NCBI RefSeq assembly: GCF_014075995.1
Contig: NZ_CP055153.1
Location: 3,224,001-3,288,000 of the forward strand
From: Adhaeribacter radiodurans
Lineage (GTDB): Bacteria > Bacteroidota > Bacteroidia > Cytophagales > Hymenobacteraceae
Length of the DNA stretch: 64,000 nucleotides
Direction: 5' to 3'
Position numbers and translations under genes: made by a program. Positions 54,694-63,784 of this stretch are shown here, one piece after another. How positions within the stretch are numbered: position 1 is the stretch's first letter; the number at the start of each line of letters is the position of its first letter. Under the pieces are notes generated by a model. It did no database searches and was not told the DNA's origin. It saw nothing but the letters and a program-made list of their open reading frames with translations.

Positions 54694-55029
54694 ATGTTCG
54701 ATATGTTTTCTATGATGGGTAAAATTAAAGAGGTACAGGCTAAGATGAAAGAGGCGCAGGATAACCTTCAGTTTATAACGGTAACGGCCGAATCTGGAGC
54801 AGGCATGGTTAAAGCTAAAGCGAACGGTTTGCGCAAATTAATTTCCCTTGAAATTGACGCCTCTCTATTAAATCAGGACGATAAAGAAATGTTGAGCGAT
54901 TTAGTTGTAGCAGCAGTTAATAAAGCATTAGACGAAGCAAGTGATAAAGCCCGCGACGAAATGAAGCGTAACACCGAAGGCCTTTTACCTAATATTCCCG
55001 GCTTAGATTTAAGTAGCCTTGGTTTATAA
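54694..55029 (+). CDS. YbaB/EbfC family nucleoid-associated protein
   Basis: 111 residues, standard length. Family marks: MMGKIKEVQAKMKEAQDNLQFITVTAESGAGMVKAKANG, ISLEIDASLL, LSDLVVAAVNKALDEASDKARDEMKRNTEGL. Forms tweezer-like dimers that bind DNA. Its end overlaps the start of the following glycosyltransferase by 11 bp, which suggests translational coupling. Confidence 0.95.
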   Translation: MFDMFSMMGKIKEVQAKMKEAQDNLQFITVTAESGAGMVKAKANGLRKLISLEIDASLLNQDDKEMLSDLVVAAVNKALDEASDKARDEMKRNTEGLLPNIPGLDLSSLGL

Positions 55030-56059
55030 GCCTGCTCCAACTATTGCCATTGTAATATTAAACTGGAATGGGCAAAAGTTTTTAGCTCAGTTTTTACCTT
55101 CCGTTATAGCTCATTCTGCTGGTCATTTTATTTATGTAGTAGATAATCATTCTACGGATACCTCTATTCTCTTTTTACAGGAAAATTATCCTGCCATTAA
55201 CATAATTCAACACCATCAAAATTTAGGTTTTTGTAAAGGCTACAATGTAGCCTTGCCACAAATAAAAGCTGACTATTATGTTCTGTTGAACTCCGATATA
55301 GAAGTAACGCCTGGCTGGTTAGACCCAATTATTGCATTAATGGAAAGCGATGCTACCATTGCCGCTTGTCAGCCAAAAATAAAATCGTACCAGCATCGTA
55401 ACTATTTTGAGTATGCAGGTGCCGGGGGCGGCCTTTTAGACCGATTGGGCTATCCTTTTTGTCGGGGACGTTTATTTGATTCTCTGGAAAAGGACGACGG
55501 ACAGTATAACGATATTTTTCCTGTATTTTGGGCTACGGGCGCTTGTATGTTTGTACGGGCAGCTGCGTACCAGCAAAGCGGTGGTTTAGAACCAGCTTTT
55601 TTTGCCCACATGGAAGAAATTGACTTGTGCTGGCGATTACAAAAGTCAGGTTACCAAATACTGTATTGTGGCCAAAGTGAGGTTTACCACGTAGGCGGCG
55701 GCACTTTACCTGCTTCCAACCCGCGTAAAACATACTTAAATTTCCGGAATGGTTTAGCTTTACTTTATAAAAATTTACCGGCGCAAAATTTCTATTTTAC
55801 TTTATTTAACCGCCTACTTTTAGATTGGATTGCCAGCTTAAAGTTTTTAATTTCTGGTCAACCAGCCGACGGCTGGGCGGTGATTAAGGCCCACTATGCC
55901 GTTTGGCAAAACAGATCTTACTGGCAACTGAAGCGAAAAGAACAATTAACGCAGAAACCTTCCCATTTAACTGGTTGGTTTAAAGGCAGTATTGTTTGGG
56001 AATATTTTATTCGCCGGAAAAAAACATACCGCGAACTAGATTTAAATCAGTTTAACTGA
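55019..56059 (+). CDS. Family 2 glycosyltransferase
   Basis: 346 residues from a TTG at 55019, inside the end of ybaB; no ATG is available until long after the start of the conserved fold, so the TTG is preferred. GT-A fold: AIVILNWNGQKFLAQFLPSV, VVDNHSTDTS, the metal-binding LLNSDIEVTPGWL, WATGACMFVRAAAY and HMEEIDLCWRLQKSGY. Rhamnosyltransferase-like GT2; donor unknown. Single hydrophobic C-terminal segment weak. Confidence 0.9.
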   Translation: MVYKPAPTIAIVILNWNGQKFLAQFLPSVIAHSAGHFIYVVDNHSTDTSILFLQENYPAINIIQHHQNLGFCKGYNVALPQIKADYYVLLNSDIEVTPGWLDPIIALMESDATIAACQPKIKSYQHRNYFEYAGAGGGLLDRLGYPFCRGRLFDSLEKDDGQYNDIFPVFWATGACMFVRAAAYQQSGGLEPAFFAHMEEIDLCWRLQKSGYQILYCGQSEVYHVGGGTLPASNPRKTYLNFRNGLALLYKNLPAQNFYFTLFNRLLLDWIASLKFLISGQPADGWAVIKAHYAVWQNRSYWQLKRKEQLTQKPSHLTGWFKGSIVWEYFIRRKKTYRELDLNQFN

Positions 56060-56095
56060 TTCGGCCTAATGTCTAGTGAAGGCAAAATCCCAGAA

Positions 56096-56314
56096 TTAGA
56101 AGTCCCAAACAGTACTTTTCTGCCGCCGTAAACACTTCTGAATGTTCAACCAAAAAGCCAGCATTAGGTAAATAAGTACCGGAGAACCAAAAGTTAAAAA
56201 CGACAAATAAATAAAGGACATTCGAATACTGCTGGTAGCAAAACCCAGTTTTTCGCCCAAAGCGGTACAAACGCCAAATGCCTGCGACTCGATAAAATAT
56301 TGTAACCGTTTCAT
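56096..56314 (-). CDS. PspC domain protein
   Basis: 72 residues, the minimal PspC form: FGVCTALGEKLGFATSSIRMSFIYLSFLTFGSPVLIYLMLAFWLNIQ, one domain with one or two membrane helices. Related proteins respond to envelope stress in the phage-shock system; no other psp gene is near. Convergent with the GT2 gene. Confidence 0.9.
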   Translation of the reverse strand: MKRLQYFIESQAFGVCTALGEKLGFATSSIRMSFIYLSFLTFGSPVLIYLMLAFWLNIQKCLRRQKSTVWDF

Positions 56315-56776
56315 TCGTAATGCAAAATTAAACTTAATAATCTAAAGCTGGAATCTTACTTTGTAATTTGTCTTAAGTTCTTAATTCAATTTACTTCAAC
56401 GTATTACCGATAAGTAATAGTATATGTTTTAAGGATTTAGGTCCAACTTTGATGTATAGTATATGTACTACTTAGCGGTTACAAGGTTGCAGAACTACTC
56501 ATATGCTTTAGATGCTAATTTGAACGAGAAAATAATAAAAAACTGAACAAAAGCATAATAAGTAAGTAAAAGTGTTCCTTGGGTTCGGCAAGTTTTGGTT
56601 TTTCTACGTACTAATTACAAAAATTAAGGCGAGATACTGTAAGTATTTCAGAAAATATGTAGTTTTGATTGTTAAAAGAGCAAGTTTTGGTTTTCCGGGT
56701 TTTATTTCATTTTATCTGGATTGGCAAATAACTTAAATGAATTACATCATCTTAGCTAGAATAAATAAAAATATAA
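56315..56776. other. Intergenic upstream of pdhB with a 15-bp direct repeat
   Basis: 462 bp. The 15-mer GCAAGTTTTGGTTTT occurs twice (56588-56602 and 56680-56694), 92 bp apart, upstream of the dehydrogenase gene. No frame of note. Possibly regulator half-sites. Confidence 0.45.
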
Positions 56777-57760
56777 ATGCGAACAATTCAGTTTAGAGAG
56801 GCTTTGCGCGAAGCCATGACCGAAGAAATGCGGCGCGACCCTAGTATCTTTTTAATGGGCGAAGAAGTAGCCGAATACAACGGAGCTTATAAAGTAAGCC
56901 AGGGAATGCTGGATGAGTTTGGTCCGGAAAGAATTATAGACACCCCCATTGCCGAACTTGGTTTTGCCGGAATAGGAATTGGGGCGGCTATGAATGGCCT
57001 CCGTCCAATTGTCGAATTCATGACTTTTAACTTCTCGCTGGTAGCAATTGACCAGATTATTAACTCAGCGGCCAAAATGATGTCGATGTCGGGTGGTCAG
57101 TACCGGGTGCCTATTGTTTTTCGGGGACCTACTGGTAGTGCCGGCATGTTATCTTCGCAGCACTCCCAGAACTTCGAGAATTGGTATGCCAACTGTCCGG
57201 GTTTAAAGGTTGTTGTTCCTAGTAATCCGGCCGATGCGAAAGGTTTGCTTAAATCTTCTATCCGCGACGAAGATCCGGTTATTTTTATGGAATCAGAGCA
57301 AATGTACGGCGACAAAGGGGAAGTGCCCGAAGAGGAATATATTATTCCGATCGGCGTAGCCGATATTAAACGGCCGGGTAAAGATGTAACATTGGTTTCT
57401 TTTGGTAAAATGATGAAAGTAGTTTTAGCGGCTGCCGAAGAACTCCAAAAAGATAACATATCAGCCGAAGTAATTGATTTACGCACCGTTCGACCAATTG
57501 ATTATAAAACAATAATAGAATCGGTTAAGAAAACCAATCGTTTAGTAGTGATTGAAGAAGCCTGGCCATTAGCCTCTATTTCTTCGGAAATTGCTTTTCA
57601 CGTGCAGCACAACGCATTTGATTACCTGGATGCTCCTGTAAAACGCGTTACTTGCCGCGACGTGCCTTTGCCTTACGCTCCTACGCTTATTGAGGCTTCG
57701 CTGCCCAATATCGAACGTACGGTAAAAGCAGTTAAAGAAGTTCTTTATCGGAAAGCGTAG
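56777..57760 (+). CDS. pdhB: Pyruvate dehydrogenase E1 component, beta subunit
   Basis: 327 residues. TPP-dependent transketolase-type subunit: REALREAMTEEMRRDPSIFLMGEEVAEYNGAYKVSQGMLDEFG, FNFSLVAIDQIINSAAKMMSMSGGQ, FRGPTGSAG, HSQNFENWY, and the C-terminal swap domain with DLRTVRPIDYKTIIESVKKTNRLVVIEEAW. Forms the alpha2beta2 E1 that decarboxylates pyruvate and acetylates E2 lipoate. The alpha and E2 genes are elsewhere. Single gene with its own terminator. Confidence 0.95.
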   Translation: MRTIQFREALREAMTEEMRRDPSIFLMGEEVAEYNGAYKVSQGMLDEFGPERIIDTPIAELGFAGIGIGAAMNGLRPIVEFMTFNFSLVAIDQIINSAAKMMSMSGGQYRVPIVFRGPTGSAGMLSSQHSQNFENWYANCPGLKVVVPSNPADAKGLLKSSIRDEDPVIFMESEQMYGDKGEVPEEEYIIPIGVADIKRPGKDVTLVSFGKMMKVVLAAAEELQKDNISAEVIDLRTVRPIDYKTIIESVKKTNRLVVIEEAWPLASISSEIAFHVQHNAFDYLDAPVKRVTCRDVPLPYAPTLIEASLPNIERTVKAVKEVLYRKA

Positions 57761-57780
57761 TAGCAGATTACTGTAAAAAC

Positions 57781-57818
57781 AAAAAGCCGGAATTACTTAA
57801 TTCCGGCTTTTTGTTTTT
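57781..57818. terminator. Bidirectional terminator between pdhB and the polysaccharide locus
   Basis: 12-bp perfect stem AAAAAGCCGGAA / TTCCGGCTTTTT, 8-nt loop, T-rich on both strands; lies between convergent genes. Confidence 0.9.
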
Positions 57819-57829
57819 ATAACTATTTA

Positions 57830-59212
57830 TTAAAAAGCATTTTCTTCGCCTTTAAACATGTTATAAATGGTTAACATAATAATTTTAACATCCAGCAGGA
57901 AAGTCCAGTTTTCGATGTAAAATAAGTCAATCTTTATTCTGTTTTTCATTTGATGCGACTCAGATGTTTCTCCCCTATACCCTTTTACCTGGGCTAAACC
58001 GGTTACCCCTGGTTTTATTAAATGCCGCGACATATAACGCCCAATTAACCGCCGGTAATTCTCGTTTAATTTAACGGGATGAGGCCGGGGGCCAACCACC
58101 GACATATCCCCGATTAACACATTAAAAAATTGCGGCAACTCATCTAAATTCGTTCTTCTTAATAAGCTGCCTAATTTAGTAACTCTATCATCATCTTTCG
58201 TGGCCTGTTTCGTATCTGCCTCATCATTAACCCGCATACTCCGGAACTTGTAACACACAAAAGGTTTGTTATCGCGTCCGTTTCTTAATTGTTTAAACAG
58301 GATAGGACCTTTAGAATCTAACTTAATAAGCAATCCTACCAAGGGAATCAGCCACGAAAGTATAAATACAATTACTAAAAAAGAGAAAACAATATCAAAT
58401 ATTCTTTTTACCACCATATTAAAAGAATCATCCAACGGAATTGGCCGGAGATTCATAATGGGAAGTAAATCGTAAAAATCTACTTCTAATTTGCGCGACT
58501 GAATTAAATTAGCTTCCGGAATAAATTTTAACCGTATTAAATTATCTTCCGCAAAATCTATGATTTGGGCTACCTGATTACTGGTAAGTTCAAAAGCAGA
58601 ACAATAGATTTCATCTATCTCATTCTGAACCACGTACTCTTCTAATTCTTCTATTCGCCCAAGAAATTTGCTCGAGTTTCTGGAATGATCATCAAAGTAC
58701 CCAAAGAACCTATAACCCGTATCGGGCCTTGATTCAAAGTATTTTCGCAACTGATTAGAAGCTCTACCAAACCCGGCAATAACAACTTTCTTATAATTGC
58801 CTCCTTTGATCCGGTGATATTTTAGCAAATAGGTAAGTCCTACCCGCCAGCAAACCATAAGAATAGTAAGATAAATATAGGAGTAAGTAAGAAACTCCCG
58901 GGAGAAAAAGTAAGGCTTGGTAATATTTAAGGAGGCCTCTACCAGTAAGATGTATAAAATAACCTGTTTGATAAGGTTACTTACAATAGAAGTAATACGG
59001 GTAACCCGCTTTATATTATAAGAATTTAAAATAGAAGCAGATGTAATCCAGGCAAGATTGCAGTACAGTAATAAGCTTAAGAATTGAGATTCTACAAAAT
59101 TATCGAATCCTTTAAATCGGCTTACGTACCCGGCCAGCGCTGCTAAGTTTAGTAAAATTAAATCTCCAAAAGAATTTATTATTTTAATGTACTTTTGATT
59201 CTGGCCTGCCAT
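57830..59212 (-). CDS. Undecaprenyl-phosphate glucose/sugar phosphotransferase
   Basis: 460 residues, polytopic WcaJ/PssY type. N-terminal about five membrane helices, a central Rossmann-like CoA-binding domain (KKVVIAGFGRASNQLRKYFES), one more helix about 280-300 and the C-terminal sugar transferase domain (KRIFDIVFSFLVIVFIL, KFRSMRVN, RRTNLDELPQFFNVLIGDMSVVGPRPHP). Starts polysaccharide synthesis by moving sugar-1-phosphate from a UDP-sugar to undecaprenyl phosphate. First acting enzyme, last gene of the minus-strand locus. Confidence 0.94.
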   Translation of the reverse strand: MAGQNQKYIKIINSFGDLILLNLAALAGYVSRFKGFDNFVESQFLSLLLYCNLAWITSASILNSYNIKRVTRITSIVSNLIKQVILYILLVEASLNITKPYFFSREFLTYSYIYLTILMVCWRVGLTYLLKYHRIKGGNYKKVVIAGFGRASNQLRKYFESRPDTGYRFFGYFDDHSRNSSKFLGRIEELEEYVVQNEIDEIYCSAFELTSNQVAQIIDFAEDNLIRLKFIPEANLIQSRKLEVDFYDLLPIMNLRPIPLDDSFNMVVKRIFDIVFSFLVIVFILSWLIPLVGLLIKLDSKGPILFKQLRNGRDNKPFVCYKFRSMRVNDEADTKQATKDDDRVTKLGSLLRRTNLDELPQFFNVLIGDMSVVGPRPHPVKLNENYRRLIGRYMSRHLIKPGVTGLAQVKGYRGETSESHQMKNRIKIDLFYIENWTFLLDVKIIMLTIYNMFKGEENAF

Positions 59213-59281
59213 TAACGTTAAACACCTGTTTTTTGGGCAAATCTATTAAAAAAAAGCCTTAGTGTTTGAATTGATTTTTAA

Positions 59282-60424
59282 TTAACTCTTAATAAAGCTT
59301 TTGCAATTATCCTGGTATTTCGTTTTAACAAAATTCTGGATCGCTTTTATAAAAGTTTCTTCCTCAAACCGGGAGGCATTTTTCCGGATAAAATCAGGGT
59401 CGAAATCAAGATACATTACTTCCATTCTTTTAACTGACAGCATAAGTTCTTCCGCTGTTTGCTCTTTAAAGAAAATAGCCGTGCTTTTTTGGATAGTATC
59501 TTTTAAAGGGATCATCGTGCTTAACACTCCTCCTGCACCGTACGCTATAACGGGCCTACCCGACGCATTAGCTTCTAAGGGCGTAATACCAAAATCTTCG
59601 TGTTGCGGAAAGACTAAAGCCCGGCATTCTGCATAGAGCTTGCTTAACTCTGCACCTGACAATCCACTTTTGAACAGGATGTTATTTTTAGCCTTACTCT
59701 TTAGTTCGCTTTCTTTGGTTCCGGTACCTACAATTATTAAAGGTAATCCCAGTTGGTTGAAAACTTCAATGGCCAGGTCTACCCTTTTGTAATATTCTAA
59801 TCGGGTTACCATTAAATAGTAGTCTCTCGGTTCCGCAGCTACGTAAAATTGTTTACTACTTACCGGAGGGTATATTACTTCTATTTCTTCCTTAACCTTG
59901 TATTTATCTTTAATTTTATAACTAGTTTCAACGGTGTTGGCAATAAAGTAATTAGTGCGTTTAGCAGCTTTAAAATCGTAATGTTGAAGAATTGAAATAA
60001 TAGACTTTAGAATTAATTTTTTAAAGCCTTTGGCCTGTACGTATTCAGCATAAGATTCCGGATACCAAGCGAGCCTAAAAGGTTGGTGACAGTAATTAAC
60101 AACTATGGCTTTAGGAGAAACTTTAACGTATTTAGCACAATAGGTAGAAGAGAGTAGAACTACATCAAACCCTGTTACATCAACCTGATGCATGGCCATC
60201 AGTCCAAATGGGAAAAACAGCTTTTTCATTTTGTTTTCGTCTTTGGCCAGCTTTTGATACCAGGAAGTAATTACCTTGCTTTTTTTAAAATCCGGATATG
60301 TACTATCCGGATCATAAGCTAAAGTAAAAATAGGGGCTTGGGGAAAAGCATAATGAAAACATCGTGCTACCTGTTCTGCTCCACCACGACGCATTAAATC
60401 GTCGTGCACAATGGCTAATTTCAT
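59282..60424 (-). CDS. Family 4 glycosyltransferase
   Basis: 380 residues, GT-B fold. N-terminal MKLAIVHDDLMRRGGAEQVARCF is the GT4 acceptor-side Gly-rich loop; C-terminal donor half has YKRVDLAIEVF, LPLIIVGTGTKESELK, and the EX7E-type block FPQHEDFGITPLEANASGRPVIAYGAGG. Adds a sugar to the lipid-linked repeat unit. 182 bp separate it from the methyltransferase gene. Confidence 0.92.
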   Translation of the reverse strand: MKLAIVHDDLMRRGGAEQVARCFHYAFPQAPIFTLAYDPDSTYPDFKKSKVITSWYQKLAKDENKMKKLFFPFGLMAMHQVDVTGFDVVLLSSTYCAKYVKVSPKAIVVNYCHQPFRLAWYPESYAEYVQAKGFKKLILKSIISILQHYDFKAAKRTNYFIANTVETSYKIKDKYKVKEEIEVIYPPVSSKQFYVAAEPRDYYLMVTRLEYYKRVDLAIEVFNQLGLPLIIVGTGTKESELKSKAKNNILFKSGLSGAELSKLYAECRALVFPQHEDFGITPLEANASGRPVIAYGAGGVLSTMIPLKDTIQKSTAIFFKEQTAEELMLSVKRMEVMYLDFDPDFIRKNASRFEEETFIKAIQNFVKTKYQDNCKSFIKS

Positions 60425-60606
60425 TAAAACTCTGTTTTATTAATTCAAAAATAAATAACCAAGAACCTGCTCCATTCTTCAAACAAATACATAAAATTAT
60501 TTCCAAAGATTGATTGGAACGGAATGGATTAAAGGTAATAATAGGACTACTATAGGAATAGATTATGGTAAGAATTAGGAAAATAAAACTTTTATAACTT
60601 CATAAT

Positions 60607-61413
60607 CTACCAAGCATGCAGCATTACAGGAGCTCCCGCCCTTTCTTCAATCCCTTTAAACTTAATTTTATAATCAGGATGAATTCCTAGTAAAAATTCT
60701 CTGATTTGATGGGCGTGCTCTGCTTTGTGATAAGTAGTTATTGCCACTTTAGGTCTGGATCGCTTAATTGTTTTTGTCGCTCCTTTTAGCATATCCATTT
60801 CGTATCCCTCCAAATCTGCTTTTAAATAATTTATTTCAATACCTTTATTAAAAAACAAGTTATCAATTGTTTCAATTTTAATAGGCACATTTCCTGTATC
60901 ACTAATTGCAGAAGAAATATCGTGGTCGTTCATAAAAGCATTACCGCTTTTATTAGACAAAGCGCAAGCAATTAATTCTACATTTTGGAATTTGGCAAAG
61001 GTTAATTTTAGTGATTGATTAAAGGAAGGCAGAGGTTCAATCGCGTAAACTTTTGCGCACCTCTTTGCAACTATTAAACTAAATAATCCTTCGGCGGCGC
61101 CACAATCCACTACCACATCATTTTGGGCCACCTGGGTTTCCGGAATTTCATAATAATGCCATTGCTCTTTATCTGTACTTTCGGTAATTACTTGGTATAA
61201 AGACTTAATTGGCATATTATCCGGATAATATAAAATGCCAATATTTTTTATATCAACTTTATATTGTCCGTTCTCATGTTGTATTTCTGAAATAAAGGGC
61301 TTAGCTTTTAAGTCACTGGTTTTTTCCAAAACTTTAGATAATAGTTCGGCAAAAGAGATATCGTTTTTACTATTTAAAAACCAATGCTTAGCTAAGGCGA
61401 CTCTCCTATTCAT
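60607..61413 (-). CDS. FkbM family methyltransferase
   Basis: 268 residues. SAM-binding motif I VVDCGAAEGLFSLIVAKRC, then YAIEPLPSF (post-I acid), and the FkbM block TIDNLFFNKGIEINYLKADLEGYEMDMLKGA. Presumably O-methylates a sugar of the polysaccharide. Its start overlaps the end of the preceding O-antigen ligase-like gene by 8 bp. This and the next genes are more AT-rich than the window average, as usual in polysaccharide loci. Confidence 0.9.
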   Translation of the reverse strand: MNRRVALAKHWFLNSKNDISFAELLSKVLEKTSDLKAKPFISEIQHENGQYKVDIKNIGILYYPDNMPIKSLYQVITESTDKEQWHYYEIPETQVAQNDVVVDCGAAEGLFSLIVAKRCAKVYAIEPLPSFNQSLKLTFAKFQNVELIACALSNKSGNAFMNDHDISSAISDTGNVPIKIETIDNLFFNKGIEINYLKADLEGYEMDMLKGATKTIKRSRPKVAITTYHKAEHAHQIREFLLGIHPDYKIKFKGIEERAGAPVMLHAW

Positions 61414-62659
61414 GTAAGGTTATACTTTCTGGATTTTTTTTAAAATTAAAGAATAAAATGGAGTTAAAGAAAGAATAAAAAATAATCCCAACTTGCCTCG
61501 ACAGGATACTTTCCGTTAAACAGCAAAGAGTAAATAAAATCAGAAAGGATAAATGCAAAAAATCACCTCTTTTAAAAGAAATAATGCCGGGCAACAATAA
61601 ACTACATAAAAAAATAAGCATTCCTCCAATTCCATTATACAGTGTTTCTTCTATAAACTGATTATGGGAATTCATTTTACTCTCATAAACCCAAAGATTT
61701 CTTGTTTTATAACATTCTTGCAGTTTATTCTGAGAATTACCAGATCCTACTCCATACAGCCAATTGTTATCTGTATTTAAGACTTTAAAGGCACAACCCC
61801 AGTTAACATATCGGGTATTTATACTTCCAACTACTAAAATATTATACTCATTAAAAGAGAAATCTTTACCTGCCAGCACATTGCTTATATTATATTTTAT
61901 TGAAGGAGTTTTTTGATAACCTAAAAATCCTCCAACTAGTAGAATTGCCGCCAAAAGGATTGAATACATATAGAAGCGCTTATTTAAAAGCCACACTAAA
62001 CCAGATAGTACAACAGTTAGGAAAAAAGCAATCAGAGCCATTTTTGCATAAATAATACCAGCAAAAAATAATAGATAAATTATTATTAAAAAACTAGTTA
62101 TCTTTTTATAAATGTTGTCTTTGAATTTTAACAAAACCAAAAGGGCAATCACTGAAAAAGCGCAAAACAAGCCAAAATAAGGACGATGAATCAATAAAAT
62201 ATCAGCAAGATCATTTAAATCATTTTGAGGCGATAAAAGATTGTTAATACCTATTGAATAAGTGGGGATAGTACTGATTACTAAACTAAGGATAAAACAA
62301 AATATAATTCTCTTGATTTGCAGAAGTGTTAAACGAGGGCCAGTAGCTATAATAATTGGTAATAATAATAGAGCTAACTTTTTTATTAAAACTTTCTCCG
62401 CAATACTACTTCCGCCCCTGAATAAACTAGTAAGATTAATTAAGTAAGAAAGAATAAAAAAAAATAAAATTAATTTTTCGGATTTAGTTAGTGAAAAGAA
62501 TCTAGATTTATCATTAAAAAGCAACCAACCTAACATTAATAAAATTATACTGATGCTCACAAACTGAATAGAGAAGTATTCAGTAAAAGGAAGTAAGAGT
62601 GCAATTATTACTAGATTAATTTCGTACAGAACTTTATAATTGCGAAATTTTAAAATCAT
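61406..62659 (-). CDS. O-antigen ligase/polymerase (Wzy-like) membrane protein
   Basis: 417 residues with about 10-11 hydrophobic helices and the large periplasmic loop typical of the Wzy_C/O-antigen ligase family: WGCAFKVLNTDNNWLYGVGSGNSQNKLQ, SKMNSHNQFIEETLYNGIGGMLIFL. The H-N in SHNQFIEE is the conserved loop motif. Polymerises or ligates the repeat unit at the outer face of the inner membrane. Polymerase and ligase cannot be told apart here. Confidence 0.88.
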   Translation of the reverse strand: MILKFRNYKVLYEINLVIIALLLPFTEYFSIQFVSISIILLMLGWLLFNDKSRFFSLTKSEKLILFFFILSYLINLTSLFRGGSSIAEKVLIKKLALLLLPIIIATGPRLTLLQIKRIIFCFILSLVISTIPTYSIGINNLLSPQNDLNDLADILLIHRPYFGLFCAFSVIALLVLLKFKDNIYKKITSFLIIIYLLFFAGIIYAKMALIAFFLTVVLSGLVWLLNKRFYMYSILLAAILLVGGFLGYQKTPSIKYNISNVLAGKDFSFNEYNILVVGSINTRYVNWGCAFKVLNTDNNWLYGVGSGNSQNKLQECYKTRNLWVYESKMNSHNQFIEETLYNGIGGMLIFLCSLLLPGIISFKRGDFLHLSFLILFTLCCLTESILSRQVGIIFYSFFNSILFFNFKKNPESITLHE

Positions 62660-62665
62660 AGATCT

Positions 62666-63784
62666 TTATTTAGTTAAAATAACTTCTGTCATCTTATCAG
62701 CCGTGTTCTGCCAATTGTAATTAGCTGTTAAGTAAAAGCCTTTTGTTCGTAGTTCTTCTTGTATTGATTTATCCTTTAAAATTAAATGAATAGATTGAGC
62801 TAATTCCTTCGGATCATAAGGATTAAAATACAGAGAAGCATCTATACATACTTCCGGTAAACTGGAAACGTTTGATACCAAAGTAGGACAACCGCAGGCC
62901 ATCGCCTCAACTGGCGGTAAACCAAAGCCCTCGTAAAAAGATGGAAAAACAAATAAACTAGCCAGATTATAAATTATGGGTAAGTCTTGGCTTTCAACAA
63001 AACCAGTAAAAATAATATCATCCCTTAACTTCAGGCGTTCTATTTCGCTGTCTAAATTTAAATCACTGGTAATAAAGCCCTCTTTTTTACCTACAATTAC
63101 CAACTTACCCAACTCACCAAAACTTTCAGCTTTTAACAAAGCAAATGCTTTTATTAAAGTTATTAGATTTTTATGGGGTTTTACATTACCAACATACAAA
63201 ATAAACTTCTCCGGTAGATTATACTTAACCTGAATACTTTGCTTTTCAGATGCATCATAGAGCTTGAAAATTGCTTTATCCACCCCTAGCACAAGAGTGT
63301 TTATCATGTTTTCTTTTACATGAAAAAATTTGATAATCTCTGATTTTGAAAAATTTGATACTGTAAAAATTATATCAGATAATTTTAATGCACTAGCTAA
63401 AATCCATCTTGCGTATAATCTTTTGATTATATTAAGATTAGCCGCTAAAGCTATATGATTCACATCATGAATAATAACAATTCTTTTTTTGGCTTTAATG
63501 GGTAAGATCGGTACATTATAATGCGGCGAAAGAAAGTAATCACATACAGGAATTTTACTAAAATAATCTAATTGTTCTTTTAAAGAATAAATATTTGTAG
63601 AGAATTCAATTATTTGAATCGAATCTATCCAACTAAAATGCTGCAGTACGGCACGTTTACCCAATAAAATAATATTAAATTTACTTTTTAGTAAAGGAAT
63701 TACATTCTGGCATACGGTTCCTATACCTGAAGTATCCATTAATCGAGCATCAATTACCATCAAAAGTTTGTCATTCCTGTTCAT
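62666..63784 (-). CDS. Family 4 glycosyltransferase
   Basis: 372 residues, GT-B. Marks: MVIDARLMDTSGIGTVCQNVIPLL, KRIVIIHDVNHIAL, FTVSNFSKSEIIKFF, LYVGNVKPHKNLITLIKAFALL, and SFYEGFGLPPVEAMACGCPTLVSNVSSLPEV (EX7E: E-GFGLPPVE). Transfers a hexose or mannose-type unit. Its start overlaps the stop of the preceding membrane gene by 14 bp. Confidence 0.93.
   Translation of the reverse strand: MNRNDKLLMVIDARLMDTSGIGTVCQNVIPLLKSKFNIILLGKRAVLQHFSWIDSIQIIEFSTNIYSLKEQLDYFSKIPVCDYFLSPHYNVPILPIKAKKRIVIIHDVNHIALAANLNIIKRLYARWILASALKLSDIIFTVSNFSKSEIIKFFHVKENMINTLVLGVDKAIFKLYDASEKQSIQVKYNLPEKFILYVGNVKPHKNLITLIKAFALLKAESFGELGKLVIVGKKEGFITSDLNLDSEIERLKLRDDIIFTGFVESQDLPIIYNLASLFVFPSFYEGFGLPPVEAMACGCPTLVSNVSSLPEVCIDASLYFNPYDPKELAQSIHLILKDKSIQEELRTKGFYLTANYNWQNTADKMTEVILTK

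Noticed and set aside
60425-60606. Possible small gene between GT4 and FkbM genes
   Set aside because: No complete frame with a credible start or composition; treated as intergenic.
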